This document shows, in pieces, positions 11,166-21,175 of a stretch of 64,000 nucleotides of DNA. The stretch comes from Silene conica. Lineage: Eukaryota > Streptophyta > Magnoliopsida > Caryophyllales > Caryophyllaceae. The translations under genes were made by a program, and so were the position numbers. Below the pieces are notes generated by a model. That model was not told the DNA's origin, did no database searches, and was given only the letters and a program-made list of their open reading frames with translations. Within the stretch, counting starts at the first letter, position 1, and each line of letters opens with the position of its first letter. Where the stretch lies: contig CM055314.2 of NCBI GenBank assembly GCA_029255685.2, positions 40,058,790 through 40,122,789 of the forward strand, read 5' to 3'.

Positions 11166-11883
11166 TTATTCATCACTATTCAGATCACTTTCGTTCATCC
11201 TTTTTTGCCTAACTCTTTGTTTAACTTCATCCTCTATCCTCTTTGCCACCATTTCAGGTTTAATCAAGCATTCATTAATCCACGCATTATTTCGTTGCAT
11301 CCATATGTGATAATGATAAGCATTGAAAATAACACATTTGATCTTCCAGTTTCTGGATTTTTTGTTCCCATTGTTCAGTCTGGTGAAAGTAGGATTGGTG
11401 CCATCAAACCAATTACACAGAAGATGGAGTACTCTTCTGGAGTATTGACATTCTTCAAACAAATGAGCAGTAGTTTCCGTCTGTGTCTGACAAAGCAAAC
11501 ACATATCATCAGAGCAATAACCTATCTGCATTAGTTTAGCTCTGACATTCATCCCATTCTGCATTCTCATCCAAGTGACCATTGAGTGTTTTGGTATGTT
11601 CCAATTGTTCCATACTACTTGAGTCCTGTCCAGCTTTGGGTGTGATTCTTGCAACCAGTCATAGCCACTTTTAATGTTATAACCCAGTTGCCTGTCAATC
11701 CATTGTTCCCCTCTGTAACCATCCTTTAATCTGTCTTTTGTCTTGCAGATACTTTTCCAGACCCATGGAGCATCAGCTGGTGGAGAGTAATCATCCCAGC
11801 CTTGTCCCTTGAGGTAAACATCATTCACCCATTTAATCCATAAACGATCAGCTTGAGTATACACCCAATCCACCAGTTTGCCT
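11166..11883 (-). pseudogene. LINE C-terminal zinc-binding domain (zf-RVT)
   Basis: The C-terminal piece of the same LINE protein, with WNNWNIPKHSMVTWM, CLLCQTQTETTAHLFEEC and a lysine-rich tail ending at 11166. The zf-RVT domain follows reverse transcriptase in plant LINEs. The piece joins the 100-bp fragment at 12437-12536 (VAWERVTLSKEQGGLGI) when the TRIM is taken out. The 3' UTR and poly(A) tail follow at 11165-11058. Confidence 0.8.
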
Positions 11884-12086
11884 TGTAACACCCCACGAGT
11901 ATGAGAGGAAAGTTGTCCCACATCGGTAGAATGTGAGGCTTGTGATATGTTTATAATAGCTTCCACCCACCAGTTAATAACAAGGCCTTGTGCTTTTGGG
12001 CTTAATTGAGGACAAGTATTGGCCCAAAGGTACACATCCCATCTTATTGGGGTTGTGTTACGACGGTGGCGGGTCGGGTTGTTACA
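11884..12086 (+). repeat. TRIM left LTR
   Basis: Runs from TGTAACACCCCACGAG to GGGTTGTTACA, 203 bp. It contains GTTGTCCCACATCGG, a block common in small plant retroelements. Confidence 0.93.
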
Positions 12087-12088
12087 AA

Positions 12089-12100
12089 TGGTATCAGAGC
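12089..12100 (+). other. TRIM primer binding site, tRNA-iMet type
   Basis: TGGTATCAGAGC two bases after the left LTR, the standard complement of the initiator methionine tRNA 3' end. Confidence 0.9.
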
Positions 12101-12220
12101 GACCCTGCGACCGTGTGGTGAGCCTGTGGTCAGGAGTACCCGGGTCACCAACCTAGAGGGGGAGGATTCTGGGCTTGGCTGCGGTCAAGTTTGAGGCACA
12201 ACGAGGACGTTGTGTTCTTT

Positions 12221-12232
12221 AAGTGGGGGAGT
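12221..12232 (+). other. TRIM polypurine tract
   Basis: AAGTGGGGGAGT immediately before the right LTR; it would prime plus-strand synthesis. Confidence 0.85.
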
Positions 12233-12233
12233 T

Positions 12234-12436
12234 TGTAACACCCCACGAGTATGAGAGGAAAGTTGTCCCACATCGGTAGAGTGTGAGGCTTGTGATATGT
12301 TTATAATAGCTTCCACCCACCACTTAATAACAAGGCCTTCTGCTTTTGGGGTTAAGTGAGGACAAGTATTGGCCCAAAGGTACACATCCCATCTTATTGG
12401 GGTTGTGTTACGACGGTGGCGGGTCGGGTTGTTACA
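12234..12436 (+). repeat. TRIM right LTR
   Basis: 203 bp with the same ends as the left LTR; five single-base differences seen by eye (about 97.5% identity). Confidence 0.93.
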
Positions 12437-12536
12437 TGCCTACAAAGGCTGTATTCCACAATTCTGCTTTTTTTTATGCCCAACCCTCCTTGCTCCTTTG
12501 ATAGTGTTACCCTTTCCCAAGCTACCAGGGGGACCC
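12437..12536 (-). pseudogene. LINE fragment between TRIM and Copia
   Basis: One hundred bases in one open frame on the minus strand read PLVAWERVTLSKEQ and KKAELWNTAFVG, the usual link between reverse transcriptase and zf-RVT. It is bounded by the TRIM duplication TGCCT (12437-12441) and the Copia duplication GACCC (12532-12536). Confidence 0.8.
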
Positions 12537-13533
12537 TGTTGGGGCTGGTGTCCTTGACAATTAAGTACAATGACTTATTAAATCTCTTTAAGGATCACAA
12601 GGGCATACTTTTGTATTTTTACCAGTTGATCCACGTTTATCAATAACGGTTGGCTTGCTAGATAAGTTTGACGTTATTGTCATACGGATGGCGGTGATCA
12701 ACTGGTCCCTATACGTCACACCTATAGGACACGTTTGAGAGATGTGAAGGTATGAGAATACAGTCACATTTTGCCGGATATGACTAAACAGTTAGTCAGA
12801 GGTATTGACTATTAAATTAGTCAATAAGATGTTGAGAATTATTATTTAATACGGATTAAATAATTTTAGCTAATACGGATTACAAGAATAATTCGTAAAT
12901 TAAATATAAACGGTTATATTTAATTAAATATAGTATTCGCAAATTAATATAAACAGTTATATTAATTTAGGTGATTATACAATATCGTATTTTATCAGAC
13001 CGTTATTAATATATCGACTGTATTAATATCTGATAACATGTTACGATTTATAAATAAAACCCGCGAACAACTTAAAGCTAAATGGGTCGAATCACGCATT
13101 GGGATAAGGTAAGAGTGGAAAGCCCACTCCTACCCAAACCCTATTTCGGCCGGCCATGTAGTCTATATAAGGAGGAGGACTCTCCTTATGTAGACTACTC
13201 TTGGTGCACTATTAAATATTCTCAAGGTAAAATTAGGGTTTTGTGACATTCTTCTCCCAAAACCTCAGATCTCACATCTAAAACCTCAAGGGCTCTCCCT
13301 ATATTGCAAGGCAATTGGAGAGGATTTCTAGCACACGCGGCCTCGTCTCAGACTAAGTCTTGGGTGCAAGTTATAGGAGGGAATTTGCATTAATTCCTGT
13401 TCTTAGGCCTTTTGCGCGAGGACTAAAGGTTGTACTTCTTTTCTCATGTTTTTAATCTTATGACAATATTCACAATTGCATATTTCATTATAATCCTGTA
13501 ATTTTGGGGTGAATACGCGTTTTATTCCCCTCA
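12537..13533 (+). repeat. Copia 5' LTR
   Basis: From TGTTGGGGCTGG to TTATTCCCCTCA, 997 bp. A TATATAA box lies at 13164-13170 inside a long inverted repeat (13158-13174 with 13182-13198). Confidence 0.95.
13158..13198 (+). promoter_or_regulatory. TATA box within a 17-bp stem-loop, Copia LTR
   Basis: GTAGTCTA and ATAAGGAG pair with CTCCTTAT and TAGACTAC; the one non-Watson-Crick position is a T opposite G. The loop is 7 bases. The left arm contains the TATATAA box at 13164-13170. The same feature occurs in the 3' LTR. Promoter use is inferred from position. Confidence 0.7.
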
Positions 13534-13535
13534 AG

Positions 13536-13549
13536 TGGTATCAGAGCCT
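13536..13549 (+). other. Copia primer binding site, tRNA-iMet type
   Basis: TGGTATCAGAGCCT starts two bases after the 5' LTR, the usual initiator methionine tRNA match. Confidence 0.92.
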
Positions 13550-15279
13550 TAGGCCATGAAAATTTTACAATTGTGTCTTTCATAAGTTTTAAATCTTTGA
13601 AAACCGTGCATTCTGTCGCAGGCACTCGATCGAGTCCCTGTTGCACTCGATCGAGTGCCCTCGTACCAGGCCCGTGCGTGTGGGTTTTTAGTGAGAAATC
13701 GATCTTGTTTTCGATTATAATTTGCATATTGTTAATTAATCGATATTTTTAGCAATATGTGAATCTTTTGTTTTGTTTATATATGATTTACAAGTTTTAA
13801 ATCCCAGTTATAAACTCGTTTTAATGTAAAAGTGCAGCGATTTGCAAATTTTATAAGCCACTCGATCGAGCCCTGCTGCACTCGATCGAGTGACCCTGAC
13901 ACTCGATCGAGTGCTCCTGTAACTCGATCGAGTGCTCTCGTTTCGGGGTATTTATTTTTCGAAAATAACTCGTTTTCTTATTTTCACATGGCCTAAAATA
14001 ATATACTGTATACGGAAATAGTATATTATTTAGTGAAACGGTTCACCCTCGTTTGATACATATTGTTTTTAAAACAGTTTAAAACAATGGATTATATGTT
14101 TATTAAAATTGGTGATTAAAACGGTATAGTCACTTAATTTTAATCTTAAAAGGTGGTTTGGTATAAATTTATTAATCATAATAACAGTATTATGTCATGT
14201 ATAAATTGTTTTTAGTTGATGCATTTTATTTATCGTCTTGTGAATGCCTTGAATGCTTTCAATAACGTATTTAATTTTGCAAACGGTTGTAACTTAGTGT
14301 GGCCTTAGAAGATTGTGTTACCGTAATGATGGGACACGATCTTGCTTGTAATTTTGAGATCTTGAATCTCCGTTTTGGGTTTTTGCCATGTAATTACTTT
14401 TGTATTTAAATTAGAATGTATCTAGGATTACTTTTGTAATTTAAATTAGTAATTTTGTGAAGACCAAAGAGAAGACGGAGACCGGATGCTCACTCCCGCT
14501 GCAAGGACCAAGATGAAACATCAAGACAAGCTTCTAGGGTCCAACGGTGGATTCCAAGTTGTTTTATGTTTATTTTGGTAGGATAGGCCACACTAGGACT
14601 TTTATTTACGTTTATTGCATTTATCTTTACGCTTTCATCGATAATAGCTTGCATCATATTCCGCCTAAAAACCAAACCACCTATATCATGCCTGAAAACT
14701 GACTCATGTAGAGGTCACGCGTTAGTTTTCTGTGACAATACAGATGTCATATGTCATAATAAAGCCATCACTTTATTTAATTCATTCACGAAAATGCTAG
14801 TATTAGTTCACTTAATATGAATAAATAAAAGTTGATGGGGTCTTCCTCGTATAACCAAAAATTGAGATTAGTCTTTATAAATCAGCCTCCCATGAATCCC
14901 TTCTTCGTCGGTAGGCATAATATGACCCCTTCTACGTCGGGTAAGTGGGAACAGATGATTTATTTTATCTCAACATCATGGTCACTCGATAATATTCCAG
15001 TGACTGAGATGGACTAATAGATAGATATACGGAAATCTATCGACCAAGAGTTCCAACGATTGGAATTAGCCAAACTGTGGGCTTATCAATATACGGAAAT
15101 TGAGTCTTGGGATCGTTTATATAATTCTTGAGGGAGATCAATTATATAAATGCATGAGTCTACGAGTTTAAATTCACATTTAATATAGACTTAAATCACA
15201 ACAATAAGTTGCTTATATGGTTTTGTTTTATCTTCTTTTCAGTGTAGAACACGTTCATTAAAACTGCTGTAAAACTAAA
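13550..15279 (+). other. Copia untranslated leader
   Basis: About 1.7 kb without a convincing gene. It holds the phased ACTCGATCGAGT array (13624-13933). Its last 480 bp are similar to the leader of the gag-only gene at 8600-9114. A pyrimidine tract and CAG (TCTTCTTTTCAG, ending at 15242) shortly before the gag start resemble a splice acceptor, so a leader intron is possible. Confidence 0.7.
13624..13933. repeat. Phased palindrome array ACTCGATCGAGT in Copia leader
   Basis: Copies of the perfect 12-bp palindrome start at 13624, 13645, 13860 (last base changed), 13880, 13901 and 13922. Steps inside the two groups are 21, 20, 21 and 21 bp, so spacers are 9 or 8 bp. Spacer sequences vary while the motif is kept. 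Confidence 0.9.
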
Positions 15280-18200
15280 ATGGCTGGTGAAGACCCAATG
15301 CCAAGTGCCAAGCTAGCACGTGAATCCTGGCTAAAGGCCTTCATGGACTCCATGAATCAGTCTACTAGACTGAGGAATGATGGGTCCAACTTCTCTGACT
15401 GGGAGGCAGCACTACGGAATGCTGCCATTGCTGACGGAAAGCTCAAGTTCTTAACTGAGCCCATTCCGCCACACCCAGGAACTGGAGCTAGAGCCAACGA
15501 AATTCGCGCTCATGGCGATTTCGTTATGGAAGCGGGTGCGATAAAGAACGTACTCATCTATGCAATGGAATCCAATTTGCAAAGACGCTTCATTACCCAT
15601 GGTGCAAACAAGATTTTCACCACGCTCACTAACGAATTCTCCAAGGCTCCGAGAATCGTTTCTTATGAGCATACCTGTCGCTTCTTTGAGGCGAAACTCC
15701 AGAAGGGCCAAGCTGTTAGCCCACATATTCTCAACATGATTGAGAATATTGAGAAACTGGAGTCCCTAAACTGCAAGATCAGTGAGAACATCATCGTTGA
15801 TCGCATGCTTCATTCACTTCATGATGGGTTCGCCCTCTTTAGGGCCAACTACTACATGAACGACATGAAGAAGACTCCCCATGAGCTCCACTCCCTTCTC
15901 GTACAGACTGAGAAGGATCTTAAGTTGAGTGGGAGTCTTAAGCAGGATGTTCTCATGATCTCCAGTAAGGGGAAAGGTAAAGGGAAGGCTAAAGCTCAGG
16001 GCGACCTAGCAGTAGGTAAGCCCAGGTTCAAGAAACCAGGATTTGCAAAGAGTGGGCCAGGTGAGTCGAGCAACTCACAGGGCAAGACAAAGAGCAAGGA
16101 TACAAGCATGGAATGTCACCATTGCCACAAGACTGGGCATTGGAGGCGCTCCTGCCCCGTGTATCGCGAGGACATTAAGGCAGGCCGCGTTACCCCTGTT
16201 GGTATGTCTTCTTCTTCTTTTATTCACATGATTGAGATTAACCACGCAAGTTGCGGAACTTGGGTACTTGATACTGGTTGTGGTTCTCATCTATGTAATC
16301 ATGTGCAGGGCCTCCGAAACCAAGAACCCCTAATCAAGGGTGAGGTGGACCTGCGTGTCGGGAATGGAGCACGTGTGGCTGCAGTCTCGAAGGGAACATA
16401 CGTAATCCAGCTTCCAAGTGGATTCGAGTTATTTTTGTATAACTGTTATTATGTTCCTAGTTTATCCAAAAACATTATTTCAGTTTCTGCACTTGACAAA
16501 CTCGGATTTTCATTTGTAATAGAGAATAATAGCTGTATTTTCTCTTTGCACAATATGATTTATGGCAAGGCAGTTTCCATGAATGGAATTTATGTTTTAG
16601 ATCAAACTACCGAGATATTACATGTGAATAATAAAAGAATAAAGGTAGGTGACAAAGATCAAACTTACCTATGGCATTGTCGTATGGGACACATAAATGA
16701 GAAACGCGTTAAACAGCTCATACAGAATGGAGCTATTTCGCCCTTTGATTTCGAATCATATGGCACGTGTGAATCATGTCTCATCGGCAAAATGACTCGT
16801 ATTTCCTTCAAAGGTGTTGGAATGCGCGCTGCCGACCTATTAGGACTCATACATACGGACGTATGTGGCCCTATGTCGATCAACGCACGAGATGGCTATA
16901 GGTATTTCATCACTTTCACGGATGATTTAAGTAGATATGGCTATGTCTACTTAATGAAGCACAAAAGTGAATCCTTTGACAAGTTCAAAGAATACCAGAA
17001 TCGGGTACAGAACCAGCTGGGTAGAAAGATTAAAGCACTACGTTCGGATCGTGGTGGTGAGTATCTTTCACGCGAGTTTGATCAACACCTAAAAGACTGT
17101 GGGATCGTACTACAGTTGACTCCACCTGGAACACCACAATTAAATGGTGTGTCCGAACGGAGAAATCGAACTTTACTTGATATGGTTCGATCCATGATGA
17201 GTCACACCGTTGTGCCTGATTCATTGTGGGGCTATGCTCTTTTGTCAGCCGCTCTAATTCTTAACCGAAGTCCGTCTAAAGCTGTTGACAAGACTCCATT
17301 CGAGTTATGGAAGGGAACGGTCCCTAACTTGTCCTTTATTCGGGTTTGGGGCTGCGAGGCTTATGTCAAGTGGAGACACGAGGATAAGCTCGGCCCGCGA
17401 TCGGTCAAGACATACTTTATAGGCTACCCAAAGGGATCGTTTGGTCATTACTTCTACTCGCCTACCGAACAACGTGTTTTTGTTGCGGCTAGTGCGACGT
17501 TCTTAGAGAAAGAATTTCTCGAGAACAAGTCGAGTAATAGAACCTTCGAGTTATCGGAGGTTCAAGAACCAACTACCGAGCAACCATTGGAGGAAACAGT
17601 ACCTCCAACCGAGGCTGCGGTAGATATCCCTGAGGAACCTAGGAGGTCAGGAAGAGTCTCTATTCCACCGGACAGATACATTGGTATGGTCGAGGAACAC
17701 GATACAGATGACGTCTTACTCCTAGAGGGTAATGAACCCACAACCTATAAAGGTGCCATGACCAGTTCTGACTCAAAGCTATGGCTAGAAGCCATGCAAT
17801 CCGAGATGGACTCCATGTATGAGAACAACGTGTGGGATCTTGTGGACCTACCTGCAAAGGTACGTCCCCTTCAATGCAAATGGCTTTACAAGATAAAGCA
17901 TGCCGTGGAAGGACAACAAGATATCCATAAGGCTAGACTAGTTGCTAAAGGTTTCACCCAAGTGCCAGGCTTGCACTACGATGAGATCTTTGCACCCGTA
18001 GTCATGCTACGTTCCATTCGGATTATCTTAGCGATCGCCGCATTTCATGACTATGAAATATGGCAAATGGACGTTAAAACCGCCTTCTTAAACGGTTATT
18101 TGGAGGAAGAGTTGTACATGGTACAACTCGAGGGTTTTATCGATTCAGCACATCCTAAGAAAGTTTGCAAGCTTAAGCGTTCCATCTATGGACTTAAGCA

Positions 18201-19311
18201 AGCATCGCGGAGTTGGAATCATCGCTTCGACCAAGTGATAAAAGAGAATGGGTTCATTCGATCAGTCGAGGAACCATGTCTCTATATCAAGTCGAGTGGG
18301 AGTAAACTTGTATTCCTAGTACTGTATGTCGACGACATACTCTTGATTGGGAATGACATACCTCTCTTATCTTCGGTTAAAGCATGGTTGAAAAACCACT
18401 TCCAGATGAAAGATCTGGGAGAGGCACAAAGAATTTTGGGCATCCGTATCTACAGGGATAGATCACGACGGATGTTGTCTCTCAGTCAGGAGTCTTATAT
18501 AGAGAAGATTCTGGAGAGATTCAGTATGACGAACTCCAAGAAGGGGTTCCTTCCTATGACTCCTGGGCTTCACTTGAGCAAGTCTCAAGAAGCTAAGTCA
18601 GTGGAAGAGAAAGAGCGCATGAGTCGGATTCCTTATGCTTCGGCAATAGGATCGATCATGTATGCCATGATATGCACACGTCCAGACGTTGCATATGCAT
18701 TGAGTATGACAAGTCGATTCCAAGCTCATCCAGGTGAACAACACTGGATGGCCGTGAAAAACATTCTTAAGTACCTACGGAGGACTAAAGATTGGGGATT
18801 GACTTTTGGAGGCGACTCGACGCTCTGCGCCACGGGTTACGCAGATGCTAGCTTCCAAACAGATCGAGATGACTCGAAATCTCAGTCTGGATTTGTCTTT
18901 ACTCTTAATGGCGCTGCTGTCAGCTGGAAAAGTTCTAAACAGAGTGTTACAGCAGATTCTACGACTGAGTCCGAGTACTATGCCGCCTCAGAAGCAGCTA
19001 AGGAAGCAATATGGATGCGTCAATTCTTACAAGGACTATCAGTAGTGCCTAGTTCGAATGACCCAATCACCGTCTATTGTGACAATAGCGGTGCCATCTT
19101 CCAAGCTAAGGAGCATAAGTCTAGCAGCAAGGCTAGGCATGTACAACGGAAAGCTCATCTAATCCGGGATTACGTGGAGCAAAAGGAGATTTTTATTGAA
19201 AAGATCGCTACGGATGACAACATAGCTGATCCTCTCACAAAAGCATTACCACGTGATAAGCATGAAGGGCACATTCTTTCCATGGGAATTGGATGTGTTC
19301 CTAAGTTGTAG
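15280..19311 (+). CDS. Copia gag-pol polyprotein, uninterrupted
   Basis: A 1343-residue polyprotein. In order it has a UBN2-like gag, a zinc knuckle at residues 279-292 (CHHCHKTGHWRRSC), an aspartic protease with DTG at 331, and an integrase zinc-binding part from H466. The integrase core follows with D527, D590 and E626 (35 residues between the last two). Reverse transcriptase has YVDD at 1016-1019, and RNase H has D1226 within ADSTTESEYYA. These make particles, mature the proteins, copy the RNA to DNA and integrate it. Every catalytic residue I looked for is present, so the element may be active. A strong splice donor (TTG|GTATGT, 16201/16202) sits at the end of gag and could give a short GAG mRNA, as known for other plant Copia elements. 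Confidence 0.96.
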   Translation: MAGEDPMPSAKLARESWLKAFMDSMNQSTRLRNDGSNFSDWEAALRNAAIADGKLKFLTEPIPPHPGTGARANEIRAHGDFVMEAGAIKNVLIYAMESNLQRRFITHGANKIFTTLTNEFSKAPRIVSYEHTCRFFEAKLQKGQAVSPHILNMIENIEKLESLNCKISENIIVDRMLHSLHDGFALFRANYYMNDMKKTPHELHSLLVQTEKDLKLSGSLKQDVLMISSKGKGKGKAKAQGDLAVGKPRFKKPGFAKSGPGESSNSQGKTKSKDTSMECHHCHKTGHWRRSCPVYREDIKAGRVTPVGMSSSSFIHMIEINHASCGTWVLDTGCGSHLCNHVQGLRNQEPLIKGEVDLRVGNGARVAAVSKGTYVIQLPSGFELFLYNCYYVPSLSKNIISVSALDKLGFSFVIENNSCIFSLHNMIYGKAVSMNGIYVLDQTTEILHVNNKRIKVGDKDQTYLWHCRMGHINEKRVKQLIQNGAISPFDFESYGTCESCLIGKMTRISFKGVGMRAADLLGLIHTDVCGPMSINARDGYRYFITFTDDLSRYGYVYLMKHKSESFDKFKEYQNRVQNQLGRKIKALRSDRGGEYLSREFDQHLKDCGIVLQLTPPGTPQLNGVSERRNRTLLDMVRSMMSHTVVPDSLWGYALLSAALILNRSPSKAVDKTPFELWKGTVPNLSFIRVWGCEAYVKWRHEDKLGPRSVKTYFIGYPKGSFGHYFYSPTEQRVFVAASATFLEKEFLENKSSNRTFELSEVQEPTTEQPLEETVPPTEAAVDIPEEPRRSGRVSIPPDRYIGMVEEHDTDDVLLLEGNEPTTYKGAMTSSDSKLWLEAMQSEMDSMYENNVWDLVDLPAKVRPLQCKWLYKIKHAVEGQQDIHKARLVAKGFTQVPGLHYDEIFAPVVMLRSIRIILAIAAFHDYEIWQMDVKTAFLNGYLEEELYMVQLEGFIDSAHPKKVCKLKRSIYGLKQASRSWNHRFDQVIKENGFIRSVEEPCLYIKSSGSKLVFLVLYVDDILLIGNDIPLLSSVKAWLKNHFQMKDLGEAQRILGIRIYRDRSRRMLSLSQESYIEKILERFSMTNSKKGFLPMTPGLHLSKSQEAKSVEEKERMSRIPYASAIGSIMYAMICTRPDVAYALSMTSRFQAHPGEQHWMAVKNILKYLRRTKDWGLTFGGDSTLCATGYADASFQTDRDDSKSQSGFVFTLNGAAVSWKSSKQSVTADSTTESEYYAASEAAKEAIWMRQFLQGLSVVPSSNDPITVYCDNSGAIFQAKEHKSSSKARHVQRKAHLIRDYVEQKEIFIEKIATDDNIADPLTKALPRDKHEGHILSMGIGCVPKL

Positions 19312-20173
19312 TACTCTTTTATGAATTCATGTAATAATTCATTTTCTCGTGTACTCTATTCAACCTTATTGTTATGATATAAAATGTTTTGTTTTTCATG
19401 TGGAATTGTACGCCAATTTTGAACACCACAAAGTGAACTGATTAACATTACATTGTTTTGGTCCTTGATTACCCACTTGAGCTGATAACTCAGGTAATCA
19501 TTTTGTGACGTTGGTTGATGGTGGGTTCAACGAGCCATAAGTCACGTGGATGACTGACCAATCACAAAGGCGAGTTATACGGATATCTCGTAGGACACCC
19601 CGTGACATCGTTATGGAGTCCTAAATGTTTTATAACATTGGGTGCCAGGTCGTGGATAGGACCTCCATAGTGTTCCTTAGAGTCGAGTCTTTTGACTTTC
19701 AACTGTTTCTTGAGATTAAGACAGATTTTGGGTAACTTTGGTTTCTTTCCCACGGTCACCGTAACAGGGGCCAAGAGGATTTTTTCTGGGTTATTTCATG
19801 CTGGGCGATATCGGCAGGATTCGAGTTGAGGGAAATATCCAAACCCTTATCAGGATTTTATCATTTCTCAGGGCCACTCGAGGAGTAGTAACTGAAATGC
19901 ATGGCCATGCTCGAATACAGATTCGTTTTATCAGTTAAGTTACACTCTAGTCGGGGAAACCACTCTTGATACAGATCGCTTGTGAGATACGACCTTTGCG
20001 AATGCGGATTTGCAAATTGTCTTACATTGAGTGGGAGAAATTTTAAAAGGATATGAGATTCGGTTATCGCACCTACACTTGTACGGACAAGTGGGAGTTT
20101 GTTGGAGATTGTGTCCTCCACATGTAGTGTGATAACGTCATTGAACATACCCTTGTACGGACAAGTGGGAGAT
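19312..20173 (+). other. Copia 3' untranslated part with two polypurine modules
   Basis: Non-coding DNA from the stop codon to the 3' LTR. The last 100 bp contain the module CTTGTACGGACAAGTGGGAG twice (20078-20097 and 20152-20171). Each has a CTTGT/ACAAG hairpin directly before the purine tract. The upstream copy is followed by TTTGTTGGAGATTGTGTCC, which looks like an older LTR start. Confidence 0.75.
20162..20173 (+). other. Copia polypurine tract
   Basis: CAAGTGGGAGAT directly before the 3' LTR at 20174; it primes plus-strand DNA synthesis in LTR elements. Confidence 0.8.
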
Positions 20174-21170
20174 TGTTGGGGCTGGTGTCCTTGACAATTA
20201 AGTACAATGACTTATTAAATCTCTTTAAGGATCACAAGGGCATACTTTTGTATTTTTACCAGTTGATCCACGTTTATCAATAACGGTTGGCTTGCTAGAT
20301 AAGTTTGACGTTATTGTCATACGGATGGCGGTGATCAACTGGTCCCTATACGTCACACCTATAGGACACGTTTGAGAGATGTGAAGGTATGAGAATACAG
20401 TCACATTTTGCCGGATATGACTAAACAGTTAGTCAGAGGTATTGACTATTAAATTAGTCAATAAGATGTTGAGAATTATTATTTAATACGGATTAAATAA
20501 TTTTAGCTAATACGGATTACAAGAATAATTCGTAAATTAAATATAAACGGTTATATTTAATTAAATATAGTATTCGCAAATTAATATAAACAGTTATATT
20601 AATTTAGGTGATTATACAATATCGTATTTTATCAGACCGTTATTAATATATCGACTGTATTAATATCTGATAACATGTTACGATTTATAAATAAAACCCG
20701 CGAACAACTTAAAGCTAAATGGGTCGAATCACGCATTGGGATAAGGTAAGAGTGGAAAGCCCACTCCTACCCAAACCCTATTTCGGCCGGCCATGTAGTC
20801 TATATAAGGAGGAGGACTCTCCTTATGTAGACTACTCTTGGTGCACTATTAAATATTCTCAAGGTAAAATTAGGGTTTTGTGACATTCTTCTCCCAAAAC
20901 CTCAGATCTCACATCTAAAACCTCAAGGGCTCTCCCTATATTGCAAGGCAATTGGAGAGGATTTCTAGCACACGCGGCCTCGTCTCAGACTAAGTCTTGG
21001 GTGCAAGTTATAGGAGGGAATTTGCATTAATTCCTGTTCTTAGGCCTTTTGCGCGAGGACTAAAGGTTGTACTTCTTTTCTCATGTTTTTAATCTTATGA
21101 CAATATTCACAATTGCATATTTCATTATAATCCTGTAATTTTGGGGTGAATACGCGTTTTATTCCCCACA
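20174..21170 (+). repeat. Copia 3' LTR
   Basis: 997 bp from TGTTGGGGCTGG to TTATTCCCCACA; by eye the same as the 5' LTR except one base near the end. Confidence 0.95.
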
Positions 21171-21175
21171 GACCC

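Larger units (their letters stand above)
11884..12436 (+). mobile_element. TRIM (miniature LTR retrotransposon), complete
   Basis: Two 203-bp LTRs flank a 147-bp core without coding capacity. The core starts with a tRNA-iMet primer site and ends with a polypurine tract. A perfect 5-bp duplication, TGCCT, stands at 11879-11883 and 12437-12441. It needs the proteins of another element to move. It lacks the 5S rRNA-like segment that marks Cassandra, so it is another family. By eye the LTRs differ at five positions, making it older than the neighbouring Copia. Confidence 0.93.
12537..21170 (+). mobile_element. Intact Ty1/Copia retrotransposon, recent insertion
   Basis: Complete 8634-bp element with 997-bp LTRs that look identical apart from the third-last base (TCA against ACA). 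It has a tRNA-iMet primer site, a long leader, one uninterrupted polyprotein frame and a polypurine tract. It is flanked by GACCC at 12532-12536 and 21171-21175. Near-identical LTRs mean a very recent insertion. The order integrase before reverse transcriptase makes it Copia. The protease and gag style recall Angela-like elements, but I do not insist on the clade. Confidence 0.96.

Noticed and set aside
11884..12436. Cassandra TRIM
   Set aside because: The LTRs lack a 5S rRNA-like segment.
13624..13933. CRISPR-like array
   Set aside because: Plant DNA, 12-bp units with 8-9 bp spacers in a retrotransposon leader; no Cas genes.
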